In this document: positions 22,301 through 34,457 of the stretch, one piece after another
Position numbering within the stretch: the stretch's first letter is position 1
Layout: each line of letters begins with the position of its first letter
Origin: Rattus norvegicus
Lineage: Eukaryota; Chordata; Mammalia; Rodentia; Muridae
DNA: 64,000 nucleotides
Direction of reading: 5' to 3'
Assembly (NCBI RefSeq): GCF_036323735.1
Contig: NC_086032.1
Span: 53,656,599-53,720,598, forward strand
Notes under the pieces: model-generated
The model's database searches: none
Seen by the model: the letters and a program-made list of their open reading frames with translations, nothing else
What the model was told of the DNA's origin: nothing
Position numbers and translations under genes: made by a program

Positions 22301-23113
22301 AAGATCAAGAATCGACAAATGGGATCTCAGAAAACTGCAAAGCTTCTGTAAGGCAAAGGACACTGTGGTTAGGACAAAACGGCAACCAACAGATTGGGAA
22401 AAGATCTTTACCAATCCTACAACAGATAGAGGCCTTATATCCAAAATATAGAAAGAACTCAAGAAGTTAGACCGCAGGGAAACAAATAACCCTATTAAAA
22501 ATGGGGTTCAGAGCTAAACAAAGAATTCACAGCTGAGGAATGCCGAATGGCTGAGAAACACCTAAAGAAATGTTCAACATCTTTAGTCATAAGGGAAATG
22601 CAAATCAAAACAACCCTGAGATTTCACCTCACACCAGTGAGAATGGCTAAGATCAAATACTCAGGTGACAGCAGCTGCTGGCAAGGATGTGGAGAAAGAG
22701 GAACACTCCTCCATTGTTGGTGGGATTGCAGACTGGTACAACCATTCTGGAAATCAGTCTGGAGGTTCCTCAGAAAATTGGACATTGAACTGCCTGAGGA
22801 TCCAGCTATACCTCTCTTGGGCATATACCCAAAAGATGCCTCAACATATAAAAGAGACACGTGCTCCACTATGTTCATCGCAGCCTTATTTATAATAGCC
22901 AGAAAATGGAAAGAACCCAGAAGCCCTTCAACAGAGGAATGGATACAGAAAATGTGGTACATCTACACAATGGAATATTACTCAGCTATCAAAAACAACG
23001 AGTTTATGAAATTCGTAGGCAAATGGTTGGAACTGGAAAATATCATCCTGAGTGAGCTAACCCAATCACAGAAAGACATACATGGTATGCACTCATTGAT
23101 AAGTGGCTATTAG
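19320..23113 (+). pseudogene. L1 ORF2 (endonuclease / reverse transcriptase), four lesions
   Basis: ORF2 starts at ATG 19320, 59 bp after ORF1. The EN residues SLNINGL, QETHL (Glu at 19420) and SDHHG (19975-19989) are kept, but a 32-bp loss near 19387 removes part of the EN N-terminus and shifts the frame. The main frame then runs 19372-21570 through RT motif A (SLDAEKAFDK, Asp 21088-21090) and FADD (21388-21399). A one-base loss near 21520 (CTCTATAAAAAGAG) moves the rest to the frame of 21600-22451, which ends in TAG where copy A has TAC. The C-terminal part with CWQGCGERGTLLHCWWDC (22675-22731) is in a third frame, 22547-23113, after the short A-run. No full enzyme can be translated. Confidence 0.95.
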
Positions 23114-23824
23114 CCCAAATGCTTGAATTACCCTAGATCCCTAGAACAAACGAAACTCAAGACGGATGATCAAAATGTTTATGCTTCACTCCTTCTTTAA
23201 ATGAGGAAAAAGAATACCCTTGGCTGGGAAGGGAGAGGCAAAGATTAAAACGGAGACTGAAGGAACACCCATTCAGAGCCTGCCCCACAGGTGGACCATA
23301 CATATACAGCCACCCAATTAGACAAGATGGATGAAGCAAAGAAGTGCAGACCGACAGGAGCCGGATGTAGATCGCTCCTGAGAGACGCAGCCAGAATACA
23401 GCAAATACAGAGGCGAATGCCAGCAGCAAACCACTGAACTGAGAATAGGTCCCCCGTTGAAGGAATCAGAGAAAGAACTGGAAGAGCTTGAATGGGCTCG
23501 AGACCCCAAAAGTACAACAATGTCAAGCAACCAGAGCTTCCAGGGACTAAGCCACTACCTAAAGACTATACATGGACTGACCCTGGACTCTGACCCCATA
23601 GGTAGCAATGAATATCCTAGTAAGAGCACCAGTGGAAGGGGAAACCCTGGGTCCTGCTAAGACTGAACCCCCAGTGAACTAGACTATGGGGGGAGGGCGG
23701 CAATGGGGGGAGGGTTGGGAGGGGGACACCCATAAGGGAGGGGAGGGGGGAGGGGGATGTTTGCCCAGAAACCGGGAAAGGGAATAACACTTGAAATGTA
23801 TATTGAAATACTCAAGTTAAAAAA
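23114..23824 (+). other. L1 3' UTR, copy B
   Basis: Collinear with copy A, including the non-ATG open frame ending at 23660 and the G-tract. It ends CTCAAGTTAAAAAAAA, so AATAAA is not present at the tail as it is in copy A. Confidence 0.88.
23688..23757 (+). repeat. G-rich polypurine tract of L1 3' UTR, copy B
   Basis: At least eight runs of three or more G, interrupted by single A or short spacers; the same architecture as 7794-7864. Confidence 0.75.
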
Positions 23825-23840
23825 AAAAATCTCTATGTAT
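23825..23840 (+). repeat. 3' target-site duplication of L1 copy B
   Basis: Partner of 17323-17338; the single difference is G for A at 23837. Confidence 0.9.
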
Positions 23841-23937
23841 AATAGACTACACTATAAATCGGTAGAGTTGTGTTTTTTACTGCATTACTCAGACTTAAGA
23901 TGTGCACCGATATGATTTCCAGGATATTTGTTTGATT

Positions 23938-23950
23938 TTGGTTTTCTTTT
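23938..23950 (+). repeat. Target-site duplication of ID element, left
   Basis: TTGGTTTTCTTTT, identical to 24057-24069. Confidence 0.85.
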
Positions 23951-24056
23951 CTTTTTTTTTTTTTTTTGGTTCTTTTTTTTTCGGAGCTGGGGACCGAACC
24001 CAGAGCCTTGTGCTTCCTAGGCAGGCGCTCTACCACTGAGCTAAATCCCCAACCCC
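23951..24056 (-). mobile_element. ID SINE (BC1-type), antisense
   Basis: On the minus strand the body runs from GGGGTTGGGGATTTAGCTCA (24056) to CCCCAGCTCCGA (23981). The tail is A-rich with the AAAGAACC spacer typical of ID. A box TAGCTCAGTGG is at 24043-24033 and B box GGTTCGGTCCC at 24000-23990; both look functional for RNA polymerase III. ID elements derive from tRNA-Ala/BC1 RNA and are most abundant in rat. A perfect 13-bp TSD flanks it. Confidence 0.95.
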
Positions 24057-24069
24057 TTGGTTTTCTTTT
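24057..24069 (+). repeat. Target-site duplication of ID element, right
   Basis: TTGGTTTTCTTTT, identical to 23938-23950. It is followed by AAATA, fitting a TTTT/AA nick on this strand. Confidence 0.85.
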
Positions 24070-24473
24070 AAATATATTTCCGATCTTTTCTTCTGTAGCA
24101 GAAATATACAAAATCTAATACATTCAACATGTATATTTGATAACACACCATCAAACATACATTGCACAAATTACTCAATTATCATAAAAAGTTTAAGTAG
24201 TCAGAAAATGCTATATTAAATACATATGCTACAGAAAATGTACTCTATTAAGCAAAAGAAAAGATTTATTTGTTGAAAGTAATGTCAACTAATTCTTCCC
24301 AAAAATATGCAAAGATACATTCTGTTGATGGAAAAGGTATTCATAATAAAATTTCATACTAAAGGTAATTAATTTGAAAATGAATTTCTTAACTTTATAT
24401 AATATAATCAATGTATAAATATGCAGGACAATTTTCTTGGTAGCTTTAAAGTATATCAGTGCCCCAACCCACT

Positions 24474-24489
24474 TTATCTTATAAGTCTT
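24474..24489 (+). repeat. Target-site duplication of antisense L1, left
   Basis: TTATCTTATAAGTCTT matches TTATCTTATAAATCTT at 26929-26944 with one mismatch in 16. Confidence 0.85.
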
Positions 24490-26928
24490 TTTTTGCCTTC
24501 TTTATTAACTTGGATATTTCTTATTTACATTTCAATTGTTATTCCCTTTCCCAGTCTCCTGGCCATCATCCTACAAGCCCCACCCTCTCCCCTTCTATAT
24601 GGGTGTGCCCCTTCCCATCCTCCCCCCATTACTGTCCTCCCCCTGACAATCACGTTAACTGGGGGTTCAGTCTTGGAAGGACCAAGGGCTTCCCCTTCCA
24701 CTGGTGATCTTACTAGGCTATTCATTGCTACCTATGAAGTTGGAACCCGTGGTCAGTCCATGTATAGTCTTTGGGTAGTGGCTTAGTCCCTGGAAGCTCC
24801 GGTTGATTGGCATTGTTGTTCATATGGGGTCTCAAGCCCCTTCAAGCTCTTTCAGTCTTTTCTCTGAATCCTTCAACGGGGGTTCTGTTCTAAGTTCAGT
24901 GGTTTACTACTGGCATTCGCCTATATATTTGCCATATTCTGGCTGTGTCTCTCAGGAAAGATTTACATCCGGTTTCTGTCAGCCTTCATGTATTTGCTTC
25001 ATCCATCTAATCTAGTTTGGCGGCTGTATATGTATCTGCCACGTGTGGGGCAGGCTCTGAATGGGCATTCCTTCAGCCTCTGTTCAAAACTTTGCCACCA
25101 TATTCCTCCCAAGGGTATTCTTGTTCCCCTTTTACAGAGGAGTGAAGCATTTGCATTTTGGTCATCCTCCTTGAGTTTCACCTGTTCTGTGCATCTAGGG
25201 TAATTCGAGCATTTGGGCTAATATCCACTTATCAATAAGTGCATACCATGTGTGTTTTTCTATGATTGGGTTACCTCACTCAGGATGATATTTTCCAGTT
25301 CCATCCATTTGCCTATGAATTTCAGAAAGTCATTGCTTTTGAAAGCTGAGTAGTATTCCATTGTGTAGATGTATCACATTTTCTGTTACCATTCCTCTGT
25401 TGAAGGTCATCTGGGTTCTTTCCAGCTTCTGGCTATTATAAATAAGGCTGCGATGAACATAGTGGAGCACCTGTCTTTTTTATATGTTGGGGCATCTTTT
25501 GTGTATATGCCCAAGAGTGGTATAACTGGATCCTCAGGTAGTTCAATGTCCAATTTTCTGAGGAACCTCCAGACTGATTTCCAGAATGGTTGTACCAGTC
25601 TGCAATCCCACCAACAATGAAGGAGTGTACTTCTTTCTCCACATCCTTGCCAGCATCTGCTGTCACCTGAGTTTTTGACCTTAGCCATTCTGACTGGTGG
25701 GAGGTGGAATCTCAGGGTTGTTTTGATTTGGATTTCCCTGATGGCTAAAGATGTTGAACATTTCTTTAGGTGTTTCTCAGCCATTTATCATTCCTCAGCT
25801 GTGAATTCTTTGTTTAGCTCTGAACCCCATTTTTAATAGGGTTATTTGTTTCCCTCCAGTCTAATTTCATGAGTTCTTTGTATATTTTGGATATAAGCCC
25901 TCTATCAGTTGTAGGATTGGTAAAGACCCATTCCCAATCTGTTGGTTGCCATTTTGTCCTAACAATAGTGTCTTTTGCCTTACAGAAGCTTTGCAGTTTT
26001 ATGAGATCCCATTTGTCGATTCTTGATCTTAGAGCATAAGCCATTGGTGTTTTATTCAGGAAATTTTCTCCAGTGCCCATGTATTCAAGAATCTTCCCCA
26101 CTTTTTCTTCTATTAGTTTGATTGTATCTCAAACTAATGATGTGTAGGTCCTTGATCCACTTGGACTTAACGTTTGTACAGGGTGGTAAGAATGGACCGA
26201 TCTGCGTTCTTCTACATGCTGACCTCCAGTTGAACCAGCACCATTTGCTGAAAATGCTATCTTTTTTCCATTGGATGGGTTTGGCCCCTTTGTCAAAAAT
26301 CAAGTGACCATAGGTGTGTGGGTTCATTTCTGGGTCTTCAATTCTATTCCACTGGTCTATTTGTCTGTCTCTGTACCAATACCATGCAGTTTTTATTACT
26401 ATTGCTCTGTAATATTGCTTGAGTTCAGGGATCGTGATTTCCCTGGATGTCTTTTTATTGTTGAGCATAGTTTTAGCTATCCTGGGTTTTTTGTTATTCC
26501 TGATGAATTTGCAAATTGTTCTGTTTAACTGTACAAAGAATTGGGTTGGAATTTTGATGGGGATTGCATATAATCTGTAGATCACTTTTGGTAAAATGGC
26601 CATTTTTACTATATTGATCCTTCCAATCCATGAGCAAGGGAGATCTTTCCATCTTCTGAGATCTTCTTCATTTTCTTTCTTCAGAGGCTAGAAGTTCTTA
26701 TCATACAGATCTTTCACTTGCTTGGTTAAAGTCACACCGAGGTATTTTATATTATTTGGGACTATTATGAAGGGTATCATTTCCCTAATTTCTTTCTCGG
26801 CTTGTTTCTCTTTTGTTCAGAGGAAGTCTACTGATTTGAGTTAATTTTATACCCAGCCAGTTTGCTAAAGGTGTTTATCAAATTTAGTAGTTCTCTGGTA
26901 GAAATTTTGGGATCACGTAAGTATACAA
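24490..26928 (-). mobile_element. 5'-truncated L1 (RT end to 3' UTR), antisense
   Basis: From the left, a T-run is the A tail. The 3' UTR follows to about 25230, then ORF2 in reverse from its stop region up to just after the FADD codons at about 26920 (VYLRDPK at the right edge). It is 2.44 kb, flanked by 16-bp TSDs. ORF2 is split into frames 25407-25784, 25814-26101 and 26085-26603, with frameshifts and stops between them. The cysteine motif appears as CGERSTLLHCWWDC. The right TSD continues TCTT/AAGG, an L1-endonuclease-like nick. It is more diverged than copies A and B. Confidence 0.93.
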
Positions 26929-26944
26929 TTATCTTATAAATCTT
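26929..26944 (+). repeat. Target-site duplication of antisense L1, right
   Basis: Partner of 24474-24489. Confidence 0.85.
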
Positions 26945-27010
26945 AAGGATAACTAAAAAGTTTGTCGTTAATGCAACATGAGATATATCAAGATTATGAA
27001 TAGCGTAGAA

Positions 27011-27198
27011 CTTGGGGTGTAGAGATGGCTTGTTGGTTAAGAGCACTGACTGTTGTTCTAGAGGTCCTCAGTTCAATTCCCAGCAACAACATGGTAGCAC
27101 ACAACCATCTGTAATGGGATCCAATGTCCTCTTCTCGGGTGTCTGAAGACAGCTACAGTATACTCTCTCACACTAAATAAATAAATCTTAAAGAAAGG
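27011..27198 (+). mobile_element. B2 SINE
   Basis: It starts CTTGGGGTGTAGAGATGGCT and shows the tRNA-derived A box region at about 27023-27035 and the B box GTTCAATTCCC at 27071-27081. It continues CAACATGGTAGCACACAACC and TCTGAAGACAGCTACAGT to an AATAAATAAATCTTAAAG tail. This order is the murid B2 SINE. Weak flanking repeats ATAGCGTAGAA (27000-27010) and ATAGCTTACAA (27199-27209), with two mismatches, may be the TSD. Confidence 0.93.
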
Positions 27199-27209
27199 AT
27201 AGCTTACAA

Positions 27210-29939
27210 TCTTATAAACAAAAACAGTTTTATAACATTCTGACTTTATTACCCAAAACACTTACACAGGAAGTTGAGAGTCCTTTCTTAATTTCTTTAG
27301 TCTTCATGCCAGGAGTTGCTTGCAGGACAGTTTCTGTCTATCTTGGGACATTTTCAAAACCTCATGGTACTGACTAGCTCCAAATAAATCCTAGCTATCT
27401 ATGCTTCATGTTACTTGTCTACATTAAAAACTCTTTTCTTATGCAACTTATTTATTCTTATATTTAAACCAGACTCAAGTAGTTTGGAAACTATTACATA
27501 CTAAACCTGCTTCTTAGCAATACATGTTCAGAGTTAAATAAATCAAACCTTAACTTTATATTGATTATAATAATGTCAAGTGTGACACAAAATATTTGAA
27601 GTTAAACATGTATTGAGAAGTACATTTGTAAATTCTGTATCAATTATTGAATAAAAATTGCTTCTTAGGAAGAAATTATAGAAGAAAATATTGAACCTAG
27701 CCATATGGTCAAATGTTTTGTGGAAGCAAACCTATGTGATAAGTGTGACATTCACTTCTCAAATGTGCTCATACCTTAGTCTCTGGAATTTGTGAATATT
27801 CACTATGTATTCAAAAGGGAACTTATAAATGTGATTAGATTAGGGTTTTGAGATTAGGAAATTATTATTAATTGGTTAATTTATTCCAATAGGAATATTG
27901 TGATGTTATGACTAATTGTCAAATTGACATATTCTAGAATTACTGGAAAGAAAGTGTCAGTAAGGAATTACATTTTTTGGTCTTTAGACACTTTTGTAGG
28001 AGATTGTCATAAATGAGTTAATATATGGGGGAAGACTTGGCCTACTATGGGCTGCATGAATACTTTGATATAGGTCGTAATCTGTATAAAAGTGGAGACA
28101 CCAATCTGAACACAACCAAACGAAGGAATAATGATGAGTTAATTCATTTCTTTCTGTTTTGGACTGCATATGTGATAAGACAGATATCTCCAATCCTGCA
28201 ACTGTAACTTCCCTTAACTGATGGATATCTACTTAATATTGTTAGCTGAACTGAGCTGTTTCCTCTCTAAGTTTGAGAGATTATTCAAAAGAATGTTTTG
28301 GTTGTGAATTTGGGAAAATTCCCTGATTATATTCCAATGTGGTGCTTTGCATGCTGAAAATCTGTCTAGTAGGCAACCAAAATACATCATCCCCAAATAT
28401 GCTGCCTCACAATACCCATCTCTGGAGACGCATGCTTTTCAATTACAGACAGCCTCCTATTTATGGTTGTAAGGGTAGCTCTCTGCTAAAATTTGCTAGA
28501 AGAAAATTTATTTATTTCTGAAACTTTTATATAGACAGTAAACAGATATTTATATACATAATATGTGTGACATTAATATTAAGCATGTGGAGAGATAGTG
28601 GTGAAGAATGTAATCATACTTCTGTTCTAATGGACTTTGCCCCTCTGAAATTCAATATGAATATATAAATGGATCCATATAAATTTAGCCTAAATGAATA
28701 TGAACCATTTACAGAGGACTGTGCCAGTGACTCATGATAATGTGGCTGTGCTTAAGCAGTACCTGATGACAAATATTTACCAGAAAGGCTCCCAATCAAA
28801 CAAATAAAATTTTAAAAAGGTATAGAATTAAGTGATATTTTTAATTAGTCAGTATTATTTTTAAAAATGGTTCTTGGTGATATATCTTCATAGAGAAAAT
28901 ATTCACATTAACAAGTGTTTCAATTTTTCATAATCTCTTCTCTTTCATTGTGAATAAGCAACATTTTCTAAATAGTCTTACTTAGAGGGTCACTATAGGA
29001 TGAATATATTTAAATTTTTGTTTTATGAATTGAGGATACTGTTTTATTAAATGGAGATATAATGTGGATGGATATTTAAAGAAGAAAATATTCCACTTAG
29101 TATAGAAGAAATTAATTGTAAACATGATTTTTATCTAAATTATCCCCACAGGAAATCCCATAAGCGCATAACTTCTATTTTTAATAACGTACAGATTTCA
29201 TCTAGGGAACAAATCAAGATTAATTGAATGGGAATATCCAGGTTTAGAATTGTAACAGAAACATGACTTAATTAAAATCAGAATCTCATGGTATACGTCA
29301 AGTGACATCAGAAAGAATATTAGCGAAGCAGGGATGGAAATTAACTAATATCAGAATGATGAAGCCCACATATACATTTACTGAAATAAGCTATAGTATT
29401 AGCTAAAGAACAAATTCAACAATTTTGTTTCATGTGGATAAGACAGGCATTTCTTATTGCTGTAAATATATAAATATGCTTTAATGAAATGTTTCACTCA
29501 ACATGATTGTCGTGCATGATTGTTTCAATAATGAGCCCAGAAATATAAAACCACTATCACTATTATCTACATAATTATACATACATATAATATATACATA
29601 TTTACCCACATATTTTACAGCAATGGATACTTGATGCAAGACAGGATCAGAAATGAAACAAAATCATTTTCCAGGGTTATTTCTCAAACTCTGCTCAAAT
29701 ATGAGGTTATGTAAATGTATGTGCCCTTTGAAATTTCTGACAATAGACTATAGGGATTGAATCTATGCTTGATCTTGAGGAATATTGTTTCACTTGTCAA
29801 GTATATGAACTTTTGGAGGGTTTTTTAAGTTTCTTTATTTTATTTTCCTGATCAGGAGAGAGTATAAAATGTTTTTAAAATTGTAAAAAAAATAAAGATA
29901 ACATGAGTAAATGAATAATTGTAAAGTTTCTTATTTCTC
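27210..29939. other. No gene or assigned repeat
   Basis: AT-rich sequence with stops in all frames; only frames of 60-70 codons occur. No SINE or L1 is recognised. Confidence 0.55.
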
Positions 29940-29972
29940 ATATATATATGTATATATGTGTACATATATATA
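29940..29972. repeat. (TA)n/(TATG)n microsatellite
   Basis: Alternating TATATATG and TATATGTGTAC units. Confidence 0.8.
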
Positions 29973-30128
29973 ATCTCTCGTATTGTTTTTGAGACTATCT
30001 ATCAAAACCACTACTGGGCAAAATGTAGAGATCAGTGCATTGTACAGTGTCCAGTTCTAAAGGCATTAATTTCATTATTTTTCCAGCATCTATGTTTCAA
30101 GAAAATCAAGAGTTTATATGTTACAAAT

Positions 30129-30132
<4 letters not shown>

Positions 30133-30227
<95 letters not shown>
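30133..30227. repeat. (CT)n-(CA)n compound microsatellite
   Basis: About 80 bp of CT with two GTCT interruptions, followed by eight CA units. It produces the artificial Ser/Leu and Arg/Glu frames at 30032-30370. Confidence 0.97.
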
Positions 30228-31194
30228 AAACCATATATTCTCTCATAGTTACTTTTTTTTACTACTAAAGGACACCTACCAACTTTTTTCTGCTGCATAC
30301 CAACTTTGAAATGAAACATTGCAACTATCAAGTAAATAATCAAAATCTTAAATTGTCTGCAATTCGGCATTTACACAGTAATCCATAGTGACTCCATTGG
30401 CTGTATTTAGGATAGAGCATGTATTCCACTGTGTGTCAGTGATTAGATACTTAGGTAATAATAGGTAACTGCTCCAAAGAAGCTAGCACACATGATCAAG
30501 TATATAAAAGGAGGCTTTCAGAATCTGTAATTTACTATTTACTAAATTTTGTCAACTTCGGTAACTATATGTAATAAGAAACCATATCTTTTCTCTCTTG
30601 ATTTTTTAGTGCTGTGCTAAATGATTAAGCTTAACTTTATTTAAATATCTTCATGGCTTCTTTGAAAGCTCTTTGAGCTAATTGTATTCATTCATCATTC
30701 CATGTCTTTTATTCATATATATCCTAAATTATAGATATATTTTCATGATTGTCTATTGAAACCTTGCTGAGCCAGGTTTCCTTTTATTGAAACTGTTCTC
30801 ATCTTAATTTTCCTTTCAACAGTTAACATCTATGATTCTGTAACCATTTACGATTCTGTTACATATATGACCCCCTACGACAATCTTCCCTACTTCACTA
30901 GCACTTACCAAAATTTGCTGTGAAGATGTGTTCTCTTGCTGACTTTAAAGTTACAGAGTACTGTCTTATTTTTAAACATATCTTTATTTCAAGAATGTTT
31001 CCTTGTACCCTTGCATATTAAATTTAGTTCAGGTTACATAACCCAAATTTCAATGTCCAAACCAGGATATGAAGAATAATTAATTACCTGTTCACAATCT
31101 CCATGTACATATTTTCTAGATAATATAAATTGGATATTTATAATAATGTCTTTCATTTAAAAAGGAATGAAATAATGAAGATTATATATTCTTT
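30228..31194. other. No gene or assigned repeat
   Basis: AT-rich, with no coding frame and no repeat I can name. Confidence 0.55.
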
Positions 31195-33900
31195 CTCTTA
31201 TTGGTTACTTTATTTATTTATATTTCAAATGTTATCCCCTTCCCAGTTTCCCCTCCACAAGCTCCCTTCCCTTCCTCCATAACCCCTGCCTCTATGAGCG
31301 TGTTCCTCAACCACCCATCCATTCCTGTCTCAGTGGCCTAGCATTCCCCTATCCCGGGACATCAAGCCTCCAAAGGACCAAGGGGCTCTCCTCCCAGTAA
31401 TGCCAGATAAGGCAATTTTCTGCTACATAATCATCTTGAGCCCTGGGTATCACCTGTGTAATCTTTAGTTTATGGACACTTTGTGGGGGCCTGGTTGGTT
31501 GATATTGTTGTTCTTCCTATGAGATTGCAAACCCTTTCAGTTCCAACAGTCCTTCACCATTGGGGTCCCTTCGCTCAGCCCAATGTTTGGCTGTGTACAT
31601 CAGCATCTGTATTGGTCTGACTCTGGTAGAGCCTCTCAGATGACAGCTATACTGGGCTTCTATCAGTAAGCACTTCTTGACTTCAGCAATAATGTCTATG
31701 AATGGCCTTTCTTTCAATTTCTGTGCCACTCTTTGTCTTTTCTGTGCATTTCTTTTTGACAGGACGAATTCTGGATTAATATTTTTGAGGTGGGTGCGTG
31801 ACTCCATCCCTCAACAGTGGCCTATCCACTTTATATGGTCTCTAAAGGTTTTATCTCCCATTTGTTGGGTAGTTTGGCTAAAATCCCCCCAGTTAGGTCC
31901 TGGGAAACTCTTGGGTCCCTAGCATCTGAGAATTTCTAATGGGTACCCCCAGTTTCTGGTTCTCCACCGCTACATACCTACTTTCCAATTCTTGACCCTC
32001 TGAACCTCTTCCATATCTCCTCCCATATTGGAACTGCCCCCCTTTCACTCCTCCTCCTCTATTCCTCCCAGATTCCTCTCTTTTGTACTTCCCAGAGATT
32101 ATTTTTGTCACCATAAAATCTACTACAGTACTCCTACTGCTGATAAACAACTTCAGCAAAGAGGCTGGATACAAAATTAACTCAAACAAATCAGTAGCTT
32201 TCATCTGTTCAAAAGTAAACTGGCTGAGAAAGAAATTTGGTAAATGATAACCTTTACAATAGCCATAAATAATATGAATTATCTTGGTGTGATGCTAACA
32301 AGCAAGTGAAATATCGGTATGACAAGAAGTTCAAGTCTCTGAAGAAAAAAATTGAAGATCTCAGAAGATAGATCTTCCATGGTCATGGATCAGCAGAATG
32401 AACATAGTAAAAATGGCCATCTTACCTAAAGCAATCTACAGGTTCAATAGAATTCCCATCAAATTTTCAACACATTTTTCATGGAGATAAAAGAGCCATT
32501 CTGAAATTTATCTGGAATAACAAAAATACCGAGGATATCAAAAACCATTCTCAACAAAAAGAACTTCAGGGACTCAACATCCCTGAATATAAGCTATACT
32601 ACAGAGCAATAATAAGAAAAATCACATGGTATTGATACAGAGATAGACAAATAGATCAATGGAATAGAATTAAAGACCCAGAAATGAACTCATATATATG
32701 TATGGTCACTTGATCTTTGACAAAGGAGTCAAAACCATTCAGTGGAAAAAAGACAGCATTTTCAACCAAAGAAGCTGATTCAACTGGCAGTCAGCATGTA
32801 GAAGAATGCAAAATGACCCATTTTTATCTTCTTGTATAAAATTCAAGTCCAAGCGGATCAATGACCTCAACCTAAAACGAGATATAGTGAGTCTAGTAAA
32901 AAAGAAGTGAGAAAGAACCTCAAAAACTTTGGCACAGGGGAACATTTCCTAAACAAAATACCAATGGCTTATGCTCAAAGGTCAAGAATTATCAAATGGG
33001 ACCTCATAAAATTGAAAAGCTTCTGTAAGGCAAAGAATACTATCAGTTGGACAAAGTGGCAATCCACAGATTGGACAAAGATCTTTACCAACCCTATATC
33101 AGATAGAGGGCTGTCTCTGATAAACAAAGAACACAAGATGTTAGATTCCAGAGATTCAAATAATCCTATTAACAATGGGGTACATTTCTAAATGACAAAG
33201 TCTCAACTGAGAAATCTCAAATGGCTGAGAACTACTTAAAGAAATGTTCAGTATATTTAGTCATCAGGAAAATGCAAGTCAAAACAACCCACAGATTCCA
33301 GACATAGAAATCAGAATGGCTAAGATCAAGAACTCAGATGACAGCAGATACTAGCGAGGATGTGTAGAAAGAGAAACAATCCTCAGTTGGTGGTGGTATT
33401 ACAAGCTGGTACAACCACTGTGGAAATCAATCTGGTGGTTCCTCAGAAAATTGGACATAGTATTATGTGAAGACCCGGCTATTCCTGGACATATACCTGA
33501 ATGATGCTCCAACACATAATAAGGAGATATGGTCTACTATGTTCACAGCAGTCTTATTTATAATAGCTGGAACCTAGAAACAACCCAGATGTCCATCAAC
33601 AGGGGAATGGATTCAGAAAATGTGGAACGTTTATACAATGGAGTTCTACTCAACTATTAAAAACAATGATTTTATGGCATTTTCAGGCAAATGGGTGGAA
33701 CTTGAAAATATTATCCTGAGTGAGGTAACCCAGTCACAAAAGAACACACATCGTATGTACTCACTGATAAGTGGATATTAATCAAAAAATAATCTCAGAA
33801 TACCTATGGTACAACTCATAGACCCCATGAAACTCAAGAAGTAAGAAGATCACATCAAAGTGTGGATGCTATAGTACATATACTCTTAGGTCTACTACTA
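31195..33900 (-). mobile_element. 5'-inverted (twin-primed) older L1
   Basis: 31195-32115 is an antisense L1 3' UTR starting at its T-rich tail. From about 32130 to 33900 the sequence is sense L1 ORF2, from just after FADD (LLINNFSKEAGYKIN) through the C-terminus (MKFVGKWLE-like region) and past the ORF2 stop. Read on the minus strand it is an inverted upstream segment followed by a sense 3' segment, joined 5' end to 5' end. That is the hallmark of twin priming. ORF2 has many frameshifts and stops, and the longest remaining frame is 32907-33191. It is older than copies A and B. No convincing TSD was seen. Confidence 0.82.
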
Positions 33901-33957
33901 CTGCCATGGTGAAATAAAAGTTTTGAATAACTTTTTTGCATATTTTATTTTTTCCTT

Positions 33958-33979
33958 TTTTCTTTCTTTCTTTCTTTTT
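33958..33979. repeat. (TTTC)n microsatellite
   Basis: Four to five TTTC units directly after the inverted L1. Confidence 0.7.
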
Positions 33980-34444
33980 GCAGGCATGGGTTGAGTAAAA
34001 TAAAATATGTCACTCTTGAAACCCTTGACTTTATTATTTTATCATAAATTGGTAGTTACTCTCATCACTTGCAATATCCTCACCATACTTGATTCACAAT
34101 TCAGGCTTGCAATAATTCCATGTATTGAACATGAAAAAGGAATGTGTAAATATATTTTATTCTCATGACTCATGCATACCAAATTTTCAAAATAAGAGTG
34201 AAAAACAGAAATTGTTTTTCAAGCTATGTGCCTATGTGTGTCTTCAATAATACATATAAGTAGAACTCTCTTCTACTTCCATGAATCACATACAGTCAGT
34301 CTTCTTATCACATTAACACTAACTAGATGCATCGTCTAGTTAGTTTGTGGGAGTATTGGCAACATGAAAATTGATATTTAGTATTCTAAAAACTCTATTC
34401 TTATTCAAGTGATACTTGTCTAGATTAAACACAGAAATAAAATG
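33980..34444. other. No gene or assigned repeat
   Basis: AT-rich spacer; nothing recognised. Confidence 0.55.
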
Positions 34445-34457
34445 CTAAAAACATTTC
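34445..34457 (+). repeat. Target-site duplication, left, of L1 3'-UTR insertion
   Basis: CTAAAAACATTTC, identical to 35094-35106. Confidence 0.85.

Larger units (their letters stand above)
17339..23824 (+). mobile_element. Full-length rat-type LINE-1, copy B (ORF1 intact, ORF2 broken)
   Basis: A complete L1 of about 6.49 kb: 5' UTR 17339-18051, ORF1 18052-19260, ORF2 19320-23113, 3' UTR 23114-about 23815, then an A tail. TSDs at 17323-17338 and 23825-23840 flank it. Only a handful of lesions are present, all in ORF2: a 32-bp loss at about 19387, a one-base loss at about 21520, TAG at 22449, and a short A-run at 22497-22501. It is clearly younger or better preserved than copy A, but not autonomous. 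Confidence 0.96.

Noticed and set aside
30032..30370. Arg/Glu- or Ser/Leu-repeat proteins
   Set aside because: Produced by the (CT)n microsatellite.
31517..31807. Frames inside antisense L1 3' UTRs as genes (also 10184-10405, 41914-42258, 34780-35061)
   Set aside because: All fall within L1 3'-UTR repeats and are not preserved between copies of the same region.
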